Source of the DNA: an uncultured Corynebacterium sp.
Lineage (GTDB): Bacteria; Actinomycetota; Actinomycetes; Mycobacteriales; Mycobacteriaceae
NCBI RefSeq assembly: GCF_946998835.1
Contig: NZ_CAMQAZ010000004.1
Coordinates: 1-64,000, forward strand
Direction: 5' to 3'
DNA: 64,000 nucleotides
Shown here: in pieces, positions 54,600 to 63,867 of the stretch
How the letters are laid out: each line of letters begins with the position of its first letter
Position numbering within the stretch: position 1 is the stretch's first letter
Translations under genes and position numbers: made by a program
The notes under the pieces: generated by a model
Seen by the model: the letters and a program-made list of their open reading frames with translations, nothing else
What the model was told of the DNA's origin: nothing
Database searches by the model: none

Positions 54600-56075
54600 A
54601 TGGCTAGCATTGATACTGCTTCGCTTCTGGACTGGACCTACCGCCTGTCCAACGTCGGCTACATTGTCGCCGCCGTCCTGTTCCTCGCTGCCCTGTCGGG
54701 CCTGTCCAAGCCGGAGACCGCACGCCGCGGCAACGCCTTCGGTATTGCCGGTATGGCCGTCGCCGTTGTCATCGCCATCTTCCAGGCACTCGTCACCGCT
54801 GACACCAAGCCGGATACGCACTTCTCCCCGCTGATTACCCTGATTCTCATCGCTGTCGCTATCAGCATCGGTGGTGTCATCGGTATCACCCGCGCACGCA
54901 GCGTTGCCATGACTGGTATGCCGCAGCTGATTGCACTGTTCAACGGCCTGGTCGGCCTCGGCGCTATCTTCATCGGCTTCAACTCCTACATCTTCGCCGA
55001 AGATGTTGATGCCGATGCTCTGAAGTTCCACTTCGGCGAGGTCTACATTGGCGTCTTCATCGGCGCTGTGACCTTCACTGGTTCCATCGTCGCTGGCCTG
55101 AAGCTCTCTGAGAAGATTAAGGGCTCGCCGCTGCTGCTGCCGGGCCGCAATGCTCTGAACATTGCCATTCTGGTGGTCACGCTGGTTCTGCTGGGTGTCT
55201 TCGTCGCAACCGGTTCCAACGGCGACGCCATCGCATGGGCGTGCATGATTGCAGTCACTGCTTTGGGGCTGTTCTTGGGCTGGCACCTGGTCATCGCTAT
55301 CGGTGGTGGCGACATGCCGGTCGTCGTGTCCATCATGAACTCCTACTCCGGTTGGGCTGCCGCTTTCACCGGTCTCATGCTTGGCAACCCTCTGCTCATC
55401 ATCACCGGTGCGCTGGTTGGTTCCTCCGGCGCTTACCTGTCGTACATCATGTGTGAGGCCATGAACCGCTCCTTTGCCAACGTTATTCTGGGCGGCTTCG
55501 GCTCCGAGGCTTCGTCGGCAAGCGCCGTGGAAGGCTCCCACACCGAGGTCAACCATGAGGACACCACCGAGATTCTGCGCGACGCGGACAAGATTCTCAT
55601 CGCTCCGGGCTACGGTATGGCTGTGGCGCAGGCTCAGTACGCCGTTGCTGACCTGGTTCGTAACCTGCGTGCCGCAGGTAAGGAAGTGGTCTTCGGTATC
55701 CACCCAGTCGCAGGTCGTCTGCCGGGTCACATGAACGTGCTCCTGGCTGAGGCTAAAGTCCCGTACGACATCGTGCTGGAACTGGATGAGGTCAACGATG
55801 ATTTCGCTGATGTGGATGTCACCCTGGTCATCGGTGCAAATGACACCGTCAACCCGATGGCAGAGCAGCCGGGCTCCCCGATTGCCGGTATGCCGGTACT
55901 AAAGGTGTGGGAATCCGAGCGCGTGATTGTTCTCAAGCGTTCGATGGGTTCGGGTTACTCGGGCGTGCAGAACCCGCTGTTCTTCAACGAAAACACCGAC
56001 ATGCTCATCGGTGATGCGAAGGCCAGCATCGATTCGCTGAACCGCATCCTGGCAGAGTCGCAGGTCAACGCCTAG
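54600..56075 (+). CDS. pntB: NAD(P) transhydrogenase subunit beta
   Basis: 491 aa. Eight or nine membrane helices are followed by the NADP-binding domain III ([63 protein letters not shown]). GAGGAGG overlapping the pntA stop is its SD. The linker between membrane and NADP domains ([10 protein letters not shown]) carries a 12-mer. The stop codon overlaps that of the convergent elaA by 4 bp. Confidence 0.95.
   Translation: MASIDTASLLDWTYRLSNVGYIVAAVLFLAALSGLSKPETARRGNAFGIAGMAVAVVIAIFQALVTADTKPDTHFSPLITLILIAVAISIGGVIGITRARSVAMTGMPQLIALFNGLVGLGAIFIGFNSYIFAEDVDADALKFHFGEVYIGVFIGAVTFTGSIVAGLKLSEKIKGSPLLLPGRNALNIAILVVTLVLLGVFVATGSNGDAIAWACMIAVTALGLFLGWHLVIAIGGGDMPVVVSIMNSYSGWAAAFTGLMLGNPLLIITGALVGSSGAYLSYIMCEAMNRSFANVILGGFGSEASSASAVEGSHTEVNHEDTTEILRDADKILIAPGYGMAVAQAQYAVADLVRNLRAAGKEVVFGIHPVAGRLPGHMNVLLAEAKVPYDIVLELDEVNDDFADVDVTLVIGANDTVNPMAEQPGSPIAGMPVLKVWESERVIVLKRSMGSGYSGVQNPLFFNENTDMLIGDAKASIDSLNRILAESQVNA
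55513..55524 (-). repeat. 12-mer CGCTTGCCGACG (site 10)
   Basis: Exact match in the pntB interdomain linker (SSASA). Confidence 0.8.
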
Positions 56076-56539
56076 GCTGCGTCACTTTCCGCATCACGCA
56101 CCATCGTGATGTGCTCGATGCCGGCTTCCATGAAGGTCTCCCCGATCTCATGGAAGCCGGCTTTTGCGTACACAGCCTTCGCCTGCGTCTGGGCATGCAG
56201 GATGAGCCCGGTGTTCGGATGGTCTGCGATGACCTGCTGCAGCAGTTTCGAAGACAATCCCCTACCCCGGTCCGCGGCATCAACGACAACGCGGCCGATG
56301 GTGCGCGGGTAGCTCAATGCAAACTCATCGATGGTGTCGATTACTCGTAGGTAAGCAGTGATTTTGCGAGAGTCATTGCCGTCGCGGATGAAGTAGTGCT
56401 CCGCGGTGTCTTCCAAATCGCGCCAATCCATTTCCGGCTCCGCGCAGGACTGCTCGAGATAAAAAACGTCGGTACGCAGTGCCGAGATAGCGTACACATC
56501 GGTCGCGCTGAGATCGGAAAAGGAAGCTCGCTCAATCAT
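56072..56539 (-). CDS. elaA: ElaA-type GNAT acetyltransferase
   Basis: 155 aa. The ElaA pattern [23 protein letters not shown] is followed by the GNAT acetyl-CoA loop ([20 protein letters not shown]/RxxGxG/A-like) and [20 protein letters not shown] at the C-terminus. Substrate unknown. The ATG is 8 nt from a TAGTAT box that overlaps the stop codon of the upstream MFS gene, suggesting a leaderless start. Convergent with pntB. Confidence 0.88.
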   Translation of the reverse strand: MIERASFSDLSATDVYAISALRTDVFYLEQSCAEPEMDWRDLEDTAEHYFIRDGNDSRKITAYLRVIDTIDEFALSYPRTIGRVVVDAADRGRGLSSKLLQQVIADHPNTGLILHAQTQAKAVYAKAGFHEIGETFMEAGIEHITMVRDAESDAA

Positions 56540-56547
56540 GGGTTTCG

Positions 56548-56553
56548 ATACTA
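56548..56553 (-). promoter_or_regulatory. Probable -10 box of elaA
   Basis: TAGTAT on the minus strand, 8 nt before the ATG, overlapping the TAG of the MFS gene. Confidence 0.4.
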
Positions 56554-58107
56554 GTGCGGCGGCTCGGGAACATGCGAAAGCTGCACTTCTTTCGTGTCTC
56601 CTCTGTCGTCCGCCACTGCTACGAGCAGTGTCAAGAAGAAGGCCACAATGATGGTGAGGAAGCCCGCGGCAGCACCGACCTCCCAGTTAATTGCATCCTT
56701 CACGGCAAAGGTGACCGCGAGGATAACCGCCAGGCCGACGGAAGTGCCGATGCGCTGGCCGGTCTGCAACACTGCACCTGCCGCGCCAGCGTAGTTCAGA
56801 GGCACGTCGCGCAGTGACAATGCCTGGTTTGGCGAAATGACCAAACCACCCGATGCGCCAACGAAACACAAGGTGAGAATCATCCAGTACTCGCTGACAC
56901 CGAATTTGCTGTGCAGGGCGATGATGCCCACGGTCAGCAGCAGGCCGGTAATGGACATGGCGATGCCGCCGATGACGATTCTGCGGCCTCCCTTGTCCAA
57001 GTGATGGCCAGCCCAGTTCGCAGAAATCGAGCTAAGTACTGCGGCAGGCAGCCCAATCAAACCGGAGACCAACGCCGAGTGCCCCAGGGCATTTTGGTAG
57101 TACTGCGCCACGAGCACCCAAATACTGGTCGTACCGAAGAACCACAACGTGGCGATAATCGCGCCATTACGGAAATGGCGAAGTCGGAAAATGTCCAAGT
57201 CCACCATCGGCGCGGTCGGCGTGGATTTCATGTGCTTTTCCCACTTCAGCCACACCACAAGCAGCACTGCTGCTACCGGCAGCATGCCCCACACCCAGGC
57301 GGAGCCGCGTGATTCCATAAATGGCAGCATGACCATAAGTACGGTGAGCCCCAGCAGCAGTGCGCCCACTGGGTCAAGAGCGCGGATGGTGCGCAGCAGG
57401 CCAATCGGTTTGCCGTCTGCATTGCGGAGTCGCCGCAGGTAGGGGCGCGGAAAGAAAATGAGCCCCAAAATAATAGTGAGGATGCCGACGGGGACGTTGA
57501 CCAGCATGGTCAGCCGCCAGCCTAGGTCAGGGCCGCCGAGTCGAATGAGCAACCCTCCCAGCGGTGGACCGATTGCCACCGCAACGCCCACGACGGTACC
57601 GAAGTAGCCGAAAGCGATAGCTCTCTCACGCCCGCTGAAGTACTGCTGAATCATGCCGACACCCTGTGGGTTATAGAAGCCGGCACCGATGCCCATCACA
57701 AAACGCGCGAGGTTTAGCATCTCGATATTAGGGGCGAGACCTGCAGCAATAGCTCCGCAGGTATAGATAACCATGCCCAGGATGTAGAGCCCGCCGCGGC
57801 CGAGCAAATCACCCGCTCTTCCTGCGGCCACCAGGACTACACCAAATGACAGGGCATAGCCGCTGAGTACCCACTGAACATCGGCATCACGTGCTTCAAG
57901 CCCTGTCTGGATACTAGGCAGAGCCACGTTGACGATGCTCACAGCAATCAGCGCCATAAAAATACCCGTCAGCAGGACTGAGAGTACTCGCCACCTCTGT
58001 GGATCTGGGGTCGTCTGATTTTGTTGCATCACTCCACTATTTATACGCGCCCGTTTTATACCCGCCTGTTGTGCGGATTCAATTGCTTCAAACTCATTCC
58101 CCGACAT
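56551..58107 (-). CDS. MFS transporter, DHA2 family
   Basis: 518 aa with about 14 membrane segments after a 35-residue cytoplasmic tail. GRAGDLLGRGGLYILGMVIY is a motif A variant and GPPLGGLLIRLGGPDLGW resembles motif C. AGGGGA about 8 nt upstream of the ATG at 58107 supports this start; an ATG 26 codons downstream (58029) preceded by TATAAAT and GGAG is the alternative. Divergent from a GntR regulator 70 nt away, which may control it. Substrate unknown. Confidence 0.87.
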   Translation of the reverse strand: MSGNEFEAIESAQQAGIKRARINSGVMQQNQTTPDPQRWRVLSVLLTGIFMALIAVSIVNVALPSIQTGLEARDADVQWVLSGYALSFGVVLVAAGRAGDLLGRGGLYILGMVIYTCGAIAAGLAPNIEMLNLARFVMGIGAGFYNPQGVGMIQQYFSGRERAIAFGYFGTVVGVAVAIGPPLGGLLIRLGGPDLGWRLTMLVNVPVGILTIILGLIFFPRPYLRRLRNADGKPIGLLRTIRALDPVGALLLGLTVLMVMLPFMESRGSAWVWGMLPVAAVLLVVWLKWEKHMKSTPTAPMVDLDIFRLRHFRNGAIIATLWFFGTTSIWVLVAQYYQNALGHSALVSGLIGLPAAVLSSISANWAGHHLDKGGRRIVIGGIAMSITGLLLTVGIIALHSKFGVSEYWMILTLCFVGASGGLVISPNQALSLRDVPLNYAGAAGAVLQTGQRIGTSVGLAVILAVTFAVKDAINWEVGAAAGFLTIIVAFFLTLLVAVADDRGDTKEVQLSHVPEPPH

Positions 58108-58164
58108 TCCTTCAATCCCCTAGAAAAATATTTGATATTTACAAGCACGCACTCTGCATCTGAG

Positions 58165-58170
58165 TAACCT
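58165..58170 (+). promoter_or_regulatory. Probable -10 box of the gntR gene
   Basis: TAACCT, 7 nt before the ATG at 58178; no SD. Confidence 0.5.
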
Positions 58171-58177
58171 GAATTAC

Positions 58178-58858
58178 ATGAATAGCTCCGCGGGTGAACG
58201 AATCTTCACACGTTCCATGTCTGCGCATGCGCCCGCTCTCGCCGCCGCTGACGCTGCCGCCAATCTTTTGAGAAATGAAATCCTCGCAGGTCAGCACTAC
58301 AGCGGCGAACAGCTACGGGAAACCTACATATCCACCCGGCTCGGTCTGAGCAGGAACACCGTCCGCGAGGCATACCGCAAGCTTGAGGCGGAAGGACTCG
58401 TCATTCACATTCCCAATAGAGGGGTGTACGTAGCTGGTTTTGATCTTCCCAGAGTCAAGGAGCTCTACGCTTTTCGACGGATCACGGAATGTGGGACTCT
58501 CCGCAGCTTAAGCAAGGATGAAGCTTGTCGGCTAGCGACGAACCTAACTGACACCCTGTCGAATACTGACAATGCAAATATTGCCAACCGCAATAATGAA
58601 TTTCATTTGACCATCGTGGCGGCCTCTCATTCACCCGAATTGGTGACAACCGCTCGGTCTATCCTGGCGCAATTGCGGTTGTGCTTCATTTCATATCCCG
58701 CAAGCTTAGATATTCATCTGACCTTTGAAGAACGTCACAAAGCAATCATCGATGTGCTCAGCAAGGGCGATACAGCGGGCGCAGCCAATCTCATGAGGAC
58801 GTACTTGCACGACTCATACGACACCTTGTGCAGGGCGATGAGCAGTGCAGGGCGATGA
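58178..58858 (+). CDS. GntR-family regulator (FadR/FCD subfamily), C-terminus altered by a tandem repeat
   Basis: 226 aa. Winged HTH at about residues 35-80 (STRLGLSRNTVREAYRKLEAEGLV and HIPNRGVYV), then an FCD all-helical ligand domain. It probably regulates the divergent MFS gene. The last residues AMSSAGR arise because a 17-bp unit is repeated three times across the stop codon. With one unit the frame would end AMSAASA at a TAA further on, so the present end looks recently changed. Confidence 0.88.
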   Translation: MNSSAGERIFTRSMSAHAPALAAADAAANLLRNEILAGQHYSGEQLRETYISTRLGLSRNTVREAYRKLEAEGLVIHIPNRGVYVAGFDLPRVKELYAFRRITECGTLRSLSKDEACRLATNLTDTLSNTDNANIANRNNEFHLTIVAASHSPELVTTARSILAQLRLCFISYPASLDIHLTFEERHKAIIDVLSKGDTAGAANLMRTYLHDSYDTLCRAMSSAGR

Positions 58859-58877
58859 GCAGTGCAGGGCGATGAGC
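58828..58877. repeat. 17-bp tandem repeat across the gntR stop codon
   Basis: GTGCAGGGCGATGAGCA occurs three times (58828-58844, 58845-58861, 58862-58877, the last base diverging). 17 is not a multiple of 3, so copy number changes the reading frame. Confidence 0.95.
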
Positions 58878-58929
58878 GCCGCAAGCGCATAACTTTTCCG
58901 ACGGTGTAACAGGCGCCGTCTAACTCACC

Positions 58930-58935
58930 TACCAT
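58930..58935 (+). promoter_or_regulatory. Probable -10 box of the quinone oxidoreductase gene
   Basis: TACCAT, 6 nt before the ATG at 58942. Confidence 0.45.
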
Positions 58936-58941
58936 CGTGGA

Positions 58942-59907
58942 ATGGCACAAAATAACTCGACGTCTTACGCAATGATTATCAATCGCTTCGGCGGCCCCGA
59001 GGAGTTCACGCAGGTCCCCCTCACTCCTGCAGAGCCCGGCCCCGGCGAAATCCTGGTCAAGACCTCAGCTATCGGTGCGAACCCGCTGGATTACAAAATG
59101 CGCGATGGTTCTTCCGGCCTGTGCGCAAAGTTCACACCGCCCGCCGTACTCGGGCGCGAAGCCGCGGGCGAAGTCATTGCCGTCGGCGCGGGCGTGGACA
59201 ACTTCGTCGCCGGCGACCGCGTCTTCGGCATGCGCGGCTTCGACGACTTCCGCGGCACGTACGCAACGCACAACGTCTTCCCCGCCGACGGTGTGGTCCG
59301 AATTCCCGATTCGCTTGACGACGTCACCGCTGCGGGCCTCGCCCTGGTGGGAATCACGGCGACCGTGGCTGTTGACCAGCTGGCGAAGGTGAAAAGCGGA
59401 GATACCGTACTCATTCATGGTGCCGGTGGTGGTGTTGGCCAGCTGATGACGCAGCTGGCGGTTGCCCGTGGCGCAACTGTGTTGGCCAGTGCGTCGTCAC
59501 GCCATCATGAAAAACTGGTGGGCTTTGGTGCACAACACATTGATTACACAGCGGAAGATGTGTTCGAGGCTGTGCGCCAGCAGTTCCCTGAGGGCGTAGA
59601 GGTTGTGCTCGATGGTGTGTACTTCGACACTTTCCTGCCATCGCTGGATGTGTTGGCACCGGGCGGTCGGATTGTAGCGCTACCTTCGCTGGCCGATCTG
59701 ACACCGGCGAAGGACCGCGGCATCGAGGCACATATTCCGGCGATTTCGAATGACACTGCGATTTATGCAGAGCTGGCCGACCGAGTGGTTGCCGGGGAGA
59801 TTTCGCTTCCCATCGGTTTGACGAAGGATCTCACCGAGGTCGCTGAGGTGCACCGCGTGCTGGAAGATGGTCACGCCGACGGCAAGATTGTGATGACCGT
59901 CGAGTAA
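58942..59907 (+). CDS. Zinc-independent quinone oxidoreductase/alcohol dehydrogenase (MDR family)
   Basis: 321 aa NADPH-dependent MDR-family reductase. GroES-like N-domain with GREAAGEVIAVGAGV and the GDRVFGMRGF segment; Rossmann domain with VLIHGAGGGVGQLMTQLA (about residue 155). No structural-zinc cysteines are seen, so it fits the QOR/NADP-oxidoreductase subgroup. The substrate is unknown; quinones or enones are likely. A 12-mer lies in the DSLDDV segment. Confidence 0.87.
   Translation: MAQNNSTSYAMIINRFGGPEEFTQVPLTPAEPGPGEILVKTSAIGANPLDYKMRDGSSGLCAKFTPPAVLGREAAGEVIAVGAGVDNFVAGDRVFGMRGFDDFRGTYATHNVFPADGVVRIPDSLDDVTAAGLALVGITATVAVDQLAKVKSGDTVLIHGAGGGVGQLMTQLAVARGATVLASASSRHHEKLVGFGAQHIDYTAEDVFEAVRQQFPEGVEVVLDGVYFDTFLPSLDVLAPGGRIVALPSLADLTPAKDRGIEAHIPAISNDTAIYAELADRVVAGEISLPIGLTKDLTEVAEVHRVLEDGHADGKIVMTVE
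59312..59323 (+). repeat. 12-mer CGCTTGACGACG (site 11)
   Basis: Exact match in the quinone oxidoreductase gene (SLDDV). Confidence 0.8.
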
Positions 59908-59917
59908 TTAGGCAGAA

Positions 59918-60442
59918 TTATTCCAGCCCTCGGCGAGCGTTCTGATACGTCTTCGTCAACGAGCACCATAGCTCGTCGGCATCCGAAATGGCTTCCAGCA
60001 ACTCCCGATTGGTCATGGTTTCGCGCTGCTGATGCAGGCGATTGCTGAGCTCGCGGGCACGAGAGAGCTCGCCGCGCAGCTCGATAAGCTCTGGCGTCGC
60101 CTCTCCGGAGGCAAATACATCCTTGTAGATGGTGCCAACACCCATTGTGGTGTTCACGTTGTCCCAAGCAGAGAGGATTGCGGTGAGCTGGTACTCCGTG
60201 TCCATGGCAATCTGCTGCAGCTCGGCGTGATTGCGCTCGGCGAGTTCGTGAGCCTCAGCGCTGCGACGCACACCAGCCCATGCCTGATATCCAATGAGAA
60301 CCGCAAGTATCAGGCCTGCAACTGGCAACACAAATTGCAGAATCCACAGTGTGACCCCGAAGAGTTGAATAATCAGGCCGAAGAAGAAAAAGACGACAAT
60401 GACCATCGCACAGCCGTTGTCGGAACTTGAGCCTTTACTCAT
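59918..60442 (-). CDS. Membrane protein with coiled-coil domain, mnt-operon associated (second)
   Basis: 174 aa. Two hydrophobic helices at about residues 13-55 are followed by a long helical, probably coiled-coil cytoplasmic domain (AEAHELAERNHAELQQIA and onward). No family recognised. The ATG overlaps the TGA of the preceding gene (ATGA). It is the last gene of the run mntABCD-mntR-two membrane proteins. Confidence 0.75.
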   Translation of the reverse strand: MSKGSSSDNGCAMVIVVFFFFGLIIQLFGVTLWILQFVLPVAGLILAVLIGYQAWAGVRRSAEAHELAERNHAELQQIAMDTEYQLTAILSAWDNVNTTMGVGTIYKDVFASGEATPELIELRGELSRARELSNRLHQQRETMTNRELLEAISDADELWCSLTKTYQNARRGLE

Positions 60443-60882
60443 CGCGGCATCACCTCCGCCCCGGCATTGATAATCGCATCGGCGCCCAGGTGGCTGGCAT
60501 AGCCAAGTCCGATGGCCGCTGCCAGAAGGAGCATGGCCAGCAGCGTATAGACGATTGCTTCTTTAACAGTGCTGGTGACCGCAACGCGCTGCTCTTCGTA
60601 GTCAAGCAGTGCCCGCATGTCCTTGGTCGAGGCCTTCAAGCGAACTTCGATGTCAGCCATGTGTTCCTGCTGCTCAGCGGACGAGATGGCAAGGGCGCTC
60701 AACGGCACGTCAAAGCTCTCAACGCTGGTATAGGCCTGCCGACGAGCACTCTTAACACTGTCGAACGAAATCGACGGTGCAGGCGGCACTTTGGTTGGCC
60801 CGGTGAGATTCCGCGACACCTTATAATAGGAGCGCGCTGCGGCTCTCGTCAGTTCGTTGTTGGAGTCGCTTTGATTGCCCAT
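60439..60882 (-). CDS. Tail-anchored helical membrane protein, mnt-operon associated (first)
   Basis: 147 aa: a soluble N-terminal half, a helical stretch (QQEHMADIEVRLKASTKDMRALLDYEEQR) and one or two hydrophobic segments near residues 108-135. Its start lies within the 3' end of mntR (34-bp overlap) and its stop overlaps the next start. Function unknown; probably forms a pair with the downstream protein. Confidence 0.72.
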   Translation of the reverse strand: MGNQSDSNNELTRAAARSYYKVSRNLTGPTKVPPAPSISFDSVKSARRQAYTSVESFDVPLSALAISSAEQQEHMADIEVRLKASTKDMRALLDYEEQRVAVTSTVKEAIVYTLLAMLLLAAAIGLGYASHLGADAIINAGAEVMPR

Positions 60883-61541
60883 AATGCCGAGTCTGCCACA
60901 TGAATTTTCTTCGGTTCGGCATCGCCCACCTCATCGAGGATGGCAAAGACCCGCATACCCGCATAAGGTGCAGCTTCTGCGCGCAAGACTGTGCCTGGGC
61001 CTACCCCGGATGTCGCCAAGTAGCGCAGCAGTTCGGGGTCGGAGTCGTTAATACGATCGACCACGACCATCTCGCCAACTTCGATATCGGTCAGGTCCGT
61101 ACGCACCGCATTGGCTATAGCACCGCTTGCGCTGGGAATTGGATCGCCATGCGGATCGCGCTCGGGGAATCCCAGCATCGCATCAATGCGACCGATGAAA
61201 TCCTCCGAGACCGCATGCTCAAGTTTTTCCGCTTCCTCGTGAACTTCGTCCCAGGTGTAGCCCAGGGTAGAGACCAAGAAGCTTTCAATGAGCCGGTGGC
61301 GCCGCACCATCACCAGCGCGATGTCGCGCCCACGGTCGGAAAGGCTGATGCCCCGGTACGGCTCGTGAATAACAAGACCACGTGCAGCCAGCTTCTTCAC
61401 GGCTTCACTGGCGGTGGGCTTCTTCTCCCCCATCCGCTCAGCGACGTCGCCAAGAGCCACCTTTTCACCAGTGCGCTCGTGCAAATCCCAAATGACTTTG
61501 AGGTAGTCCTGAGTCTTTGCCGGTAAATCCTCCACGTGCAT
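60849..61541 (-). CDS. mntR: Manganese-dependent DtxR/MntR-family regulator
   Basis: 230 aa. N-terminal winged HTH (QDYLKVIWDLHE, ALGDVAERMGEKKPTASEAVKKLAARGLV), metal-binding/dimer domain with HRLIESFLVSTLGY, EEAEKLEHAVSEDFIGRID, and an SH3-like FeoA-type C-terminal domain. As in the C. diphtheriae mntABCD-mntR operon, it follows the transporter genes and should repress them with Mn2+. The ATG is 3 nt after the mntD stop; no SD. A TAAAGT box 7 nt upstream may be an extra internal promoter. Confidence 0.9.
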   Translation of the reverse strand: MHVEDLPAKTQDYLKVIWDLHERTGEKVALGDVAERMGEKKPTASEAVKKLAARGLVIHEPYRGISLSDRGRDIALVMVRRHRLIESFLVSTLGYTWDEVHEEAEKLEHAVSEDFIGRIDAMLGFPERDPHGDPIPSASGAIANAVRTDLTDIEVGEMVVVDRINDSDPELLRYLATSGVGPGTVLRAEAAPYAGMRVFAILDEVGDAEPKKIHVADSALWAIKATPTTN

Positions 61542-61544
61542 TCT

Positions 61545-62363
61545 TTAGACTTTAGCGTTATTGCGTTTTGACGCAATCTTGAGGGGGACATAGAAACAAC
61601 CGGCGCACACACCAATGCAGCCGCCCACCGATAAATCCAACGCCACCGCAATAAACAATCCCACCAGGCCAATTGCGATTCCCATCAATGGGGCCAACAC
61701 GAACAGCAGACGAGTATCGTTTACTACCCCAACCAGCGCAGCCGCGGGGGCCGCCAGTAGCGCAATGGACAAAATCGTGCCCACTGCCGGAATCAGCGCC
61801 ACCAACGTCAGCACAATCAGCCCGCTAATGACCAACTGCGCTTTTCTCTTCGAATGCGCGACCCCGAATGACTCCGGGTCAAAGGTGAAGTAAATCAGCT
61901 GACGCCATCGTGCCAGAAGGACCACTACTACCAGCAGCAAGAGTCCGCCCGACAGCGCAATATCGATCTTGTTCACATTTAGCACGCTGCCGACCAGGAA
62001 ACTCTCCACTTTCACCGGCAACGGAGCGAACCACTTGTTTAGGAAATAGCCCAGTGCGAATCCGAAAGTCAGGACAATTCCCGCTGCCGACGATGTCGTG
62101 CCCACTCTTGAAAGACCGAAAAGTGCACCGATGGGAATGCACATCAGAAATGCCCCGATAAAGAGGAAGACAGAGATCCACGAGTGGTTCAGGCCAAGCG
62201 CCGCTGCAATAACAACGCCTACGACCGCACCGGGAAAGGTCGCATGTGTAATCGCTTCCGCGAAGAACACTTGCCTGCCCAGCACTGCGAGAACCCCAAC
62301 TACTCCCGCCAGGGCTCCTACCAGGATTAGTTCGATAATGGGCAGAATCAGAATGCTAGACAC
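61545..62363 (-). CDS. mntD: Mn/Zn ABC transporter permease (second)
   Basis: 272 aa of the ABC-3 permease family with eight or nine membrane segments (LGRQVFFAEAITHATFPGAVVGVV is the conserved first part; PAVGTILSIALLAAPAAALVG the EAA-like region). The GTG start overlaps mntC by 8 bp. It forms the channel with MntC. Confidence 0.9.
   Translation of the reverse strand: MSSILILPIIELILVGALAGVVGVLAVLGRQVFFAEAITHATFPGAVVGVVIAAALGLNHSWISVFLFIGAFLMCIPIGALFGLSRVGTTSSAAGIVLTFGFALGYFLNKWFAPLPVKVESFLVGSVLNVNKIDIALSGGLLLLVVVVLLARWRQLIYFTFDPESFGVAHSKRKAQLVISGLIVLTLVALIPAVGTILSIALLAAPAAALVGVVNDTRLLFVLAPLMGIAIGLVGLFIAVALDLSVGGCIGVCAGCFYVPLKIASKRNNAKV
61549..61554 (-). promoter_or_regulatory. Possible internal -10 box before mntR
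   Basis: TAAAGT on the minus strand, 7 nt before the mntR ATG, inside the end of mntD. It could give mntR basal expression independent of the operon promoter. Confidence 0.3.
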
Positions 62364-63186
62364 GCTCGCCTCCCATCACCGCGCGCAGTCCCAACGCCAC
62401 GAAATACAGTCCCACCGATGTCAGTGCTACGACTGCCTGCGGCGATACCGGCCCCAAAGGCACCAGCGCCAAACCAACGATTCCGCTTAGACAGCCCACT
62501 GCAATCGCAATCGGCACCATCACATGGACTCGGCGCGTTAACAGTCTTGCCGCTGCTCCCGGCACAATCAGATAGCCGACTACAAGCAGCACGCCCACTG
62601 CGCTTGCCGACGACACCACCACCGCAGCAATCGCCGCATTAATGGTGAGGTCGATGCCCCAAACCTTGACGCCCGCGGCCTGAGCCCCGAAGCGGTCGAA
62701 GGCAACAAACACCTGCTTCCGCCAGGTCACCGCAATAAGCACCAATGCTATGGCGCAGACAATCAGAGCGCTGGTGAGACGGGAGTCGGTGACCTCCAAC
62801 AGTCGCCCAAACATGAGCGCCTCCAGCTGTCCCGATTGGTCGCCCTTCTTCAGCGAGAGAATCACACCGATGGAAAAGAAGCTGGTTAGCACAACTGCGA
62901 CACCGGCTTCCGACATGTGCGAACGCGATACCAAGGTCAGCGCAACAGCCACTACCACCGCAAATGCCGCTGCCACCGGAATAATCATGTCGATGCCACC
63001 GAATACGGCACCGGCGACAATTCCAGGAAATATCGAATGCACCATGGCTTCGGCGTTGAACTCGAGGCCGCGCAGGTTCACGATTACGCCCACCAGTCCG
63101 GAGACCACACCGAGGGCAATCAGCAAAACCAGCGGCCGGAACATAAAAGGGGCAATTCCAAGCGCATTTGCAAGGTCAGTCCACAT
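62356..63186 (-). CDS. mntC: Mn/Zn ABC transporter permease (first)
   Basis: 276 aa ABC-3 permease with about eight membrane helices; LRGLEFNAEAMVHSIFPGIVAG and SASAVGVLLVVGYLIVPGAAARLL are family motifs. The ATG at 63186 overlaps the ATPase gene by 11 bp; longer in-frame starts would extend into the ATPase gene. A 12-mer site encodes SSASAV. Confidence 0.9.
   Translation of the reverse strand: MWTDLANALGIAPFMFRPLVLLIALGVVSGLVGVIVNLRGLEFNAEAMVHSIFPGIVAGAVFGGIDMIIPVAAAFAVVVAVALTLVSRSHMSEAGVAVVLTSFFSIGVILSLKKGDQSGQLEALMFGRLLEVTDSRLTSALIVCAIALVLIAVTWRKQVFVAFDRFGAQAAGVKVWGIDLTINAAIAAVVVSSASAVGVLLVVGYLIVPGAAARLLTRRVHVMVPIAIAVGCLSGIVGLALVPLGPVSPQAVVALTSVGLYFVALGLRAVMGGERV
62601..62612 (+). repeat. 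12-mer CGCTTGCCGACG (site 12)
   Basis: Exact match in the mntC permease gene. Confidence 0.8.
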
Positions 63187-63844
63187 AGGCCGGCACCAAC
63201 TTCGAGGTCGCGCCAAAACTCGGCCGCTCCGCCACAATTAGTGTGTTTTCGCAGGTCTCTTCGGCAAGCACGAGATCGTGGGTGGCAGCGATAATAGCCG
63301 TGCCATTTTCCTTCAGTTCATTGAGGAGGTTCAGCAGCACGGTCCGGTTTTCGGTGTCGAGGCCGTTGAACGGTTCGTCGAGAAGCACGAGTTGCGGGCG
63401 TGCGACGATGGCGCGCGCTAACAGAACGCGTTGTTGTTGGCCGCCGGAGAGGTTTCCGAAACGTTCGTTGGCGCGGTCGGCAAGCCCTACTTTGGCCAGC
63501 GCTTCGCGGATGCGCTCTTTGCGGTGGCCGAGCGGCTGGAAGGGGCGCAATTCGCGTAGGACTCCCATGGCGACGACGTCGAAGGCTGTGACTGGAAAGG
63601 TGCGGTCGAGGTCTGCCGACTGCGGGACGTAGGACACAATCTTCGCGTTATTGTGCATCTCACCGGCGAGAAGACGAGTCCCACCCAAGATTCCACGCAG
63701 CACGGTGGTTTTTCCGGAGCCATTGGCGCCGATGAGTGCGAGCCCGGTGCCCGGCGCGACACTGGCGGTGATGTGGCTGACAATGGGCACCGCAGTGTAG
63801 CCGAATGAGGCATCGCGGAGCGTGACTATGGCGTTAGCAGACAC
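63176..63844 (-). CDS. mntB: Mn/Zn ABC transporter ATPase
   Basis: 222 aa. Walker A GANGSGKTT (about residue 38), Q-loop VPQSADLDR, signature LSGGQQQRVLLARA, Walker B LVLLDEPFNGLD and switch His in ATHDL. The GTG at 63844 gives MSANAIVTLRDASFGY, where family similarity begins; an ATG at 63910 would run into mntA. It powers the Mn/Zn importer. Confidence 0.92.
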   Translation of the reverse strand: MSANAIVTLRDASFGYTAVPIVSHITASVAPGTGLALIGANGSGKTTVLRGILGGTRLLAGEMHNNAKIVSYVPQSADLDRTFPVTAFDVVAMGVLRELRPFQPLGHRKERIREALAKVGLADRANERFGNLSGGQQQRVLLARAIVARPQLVLLDEPFNGLDTENRTVLLNLLNELKENGTAIIAATHDLVLAEETCENTLIVAERPSFGATSKLVPAYVD

Positions 63845-63867
63845 GGGGTTGCCAGGATGGCGGCGGC

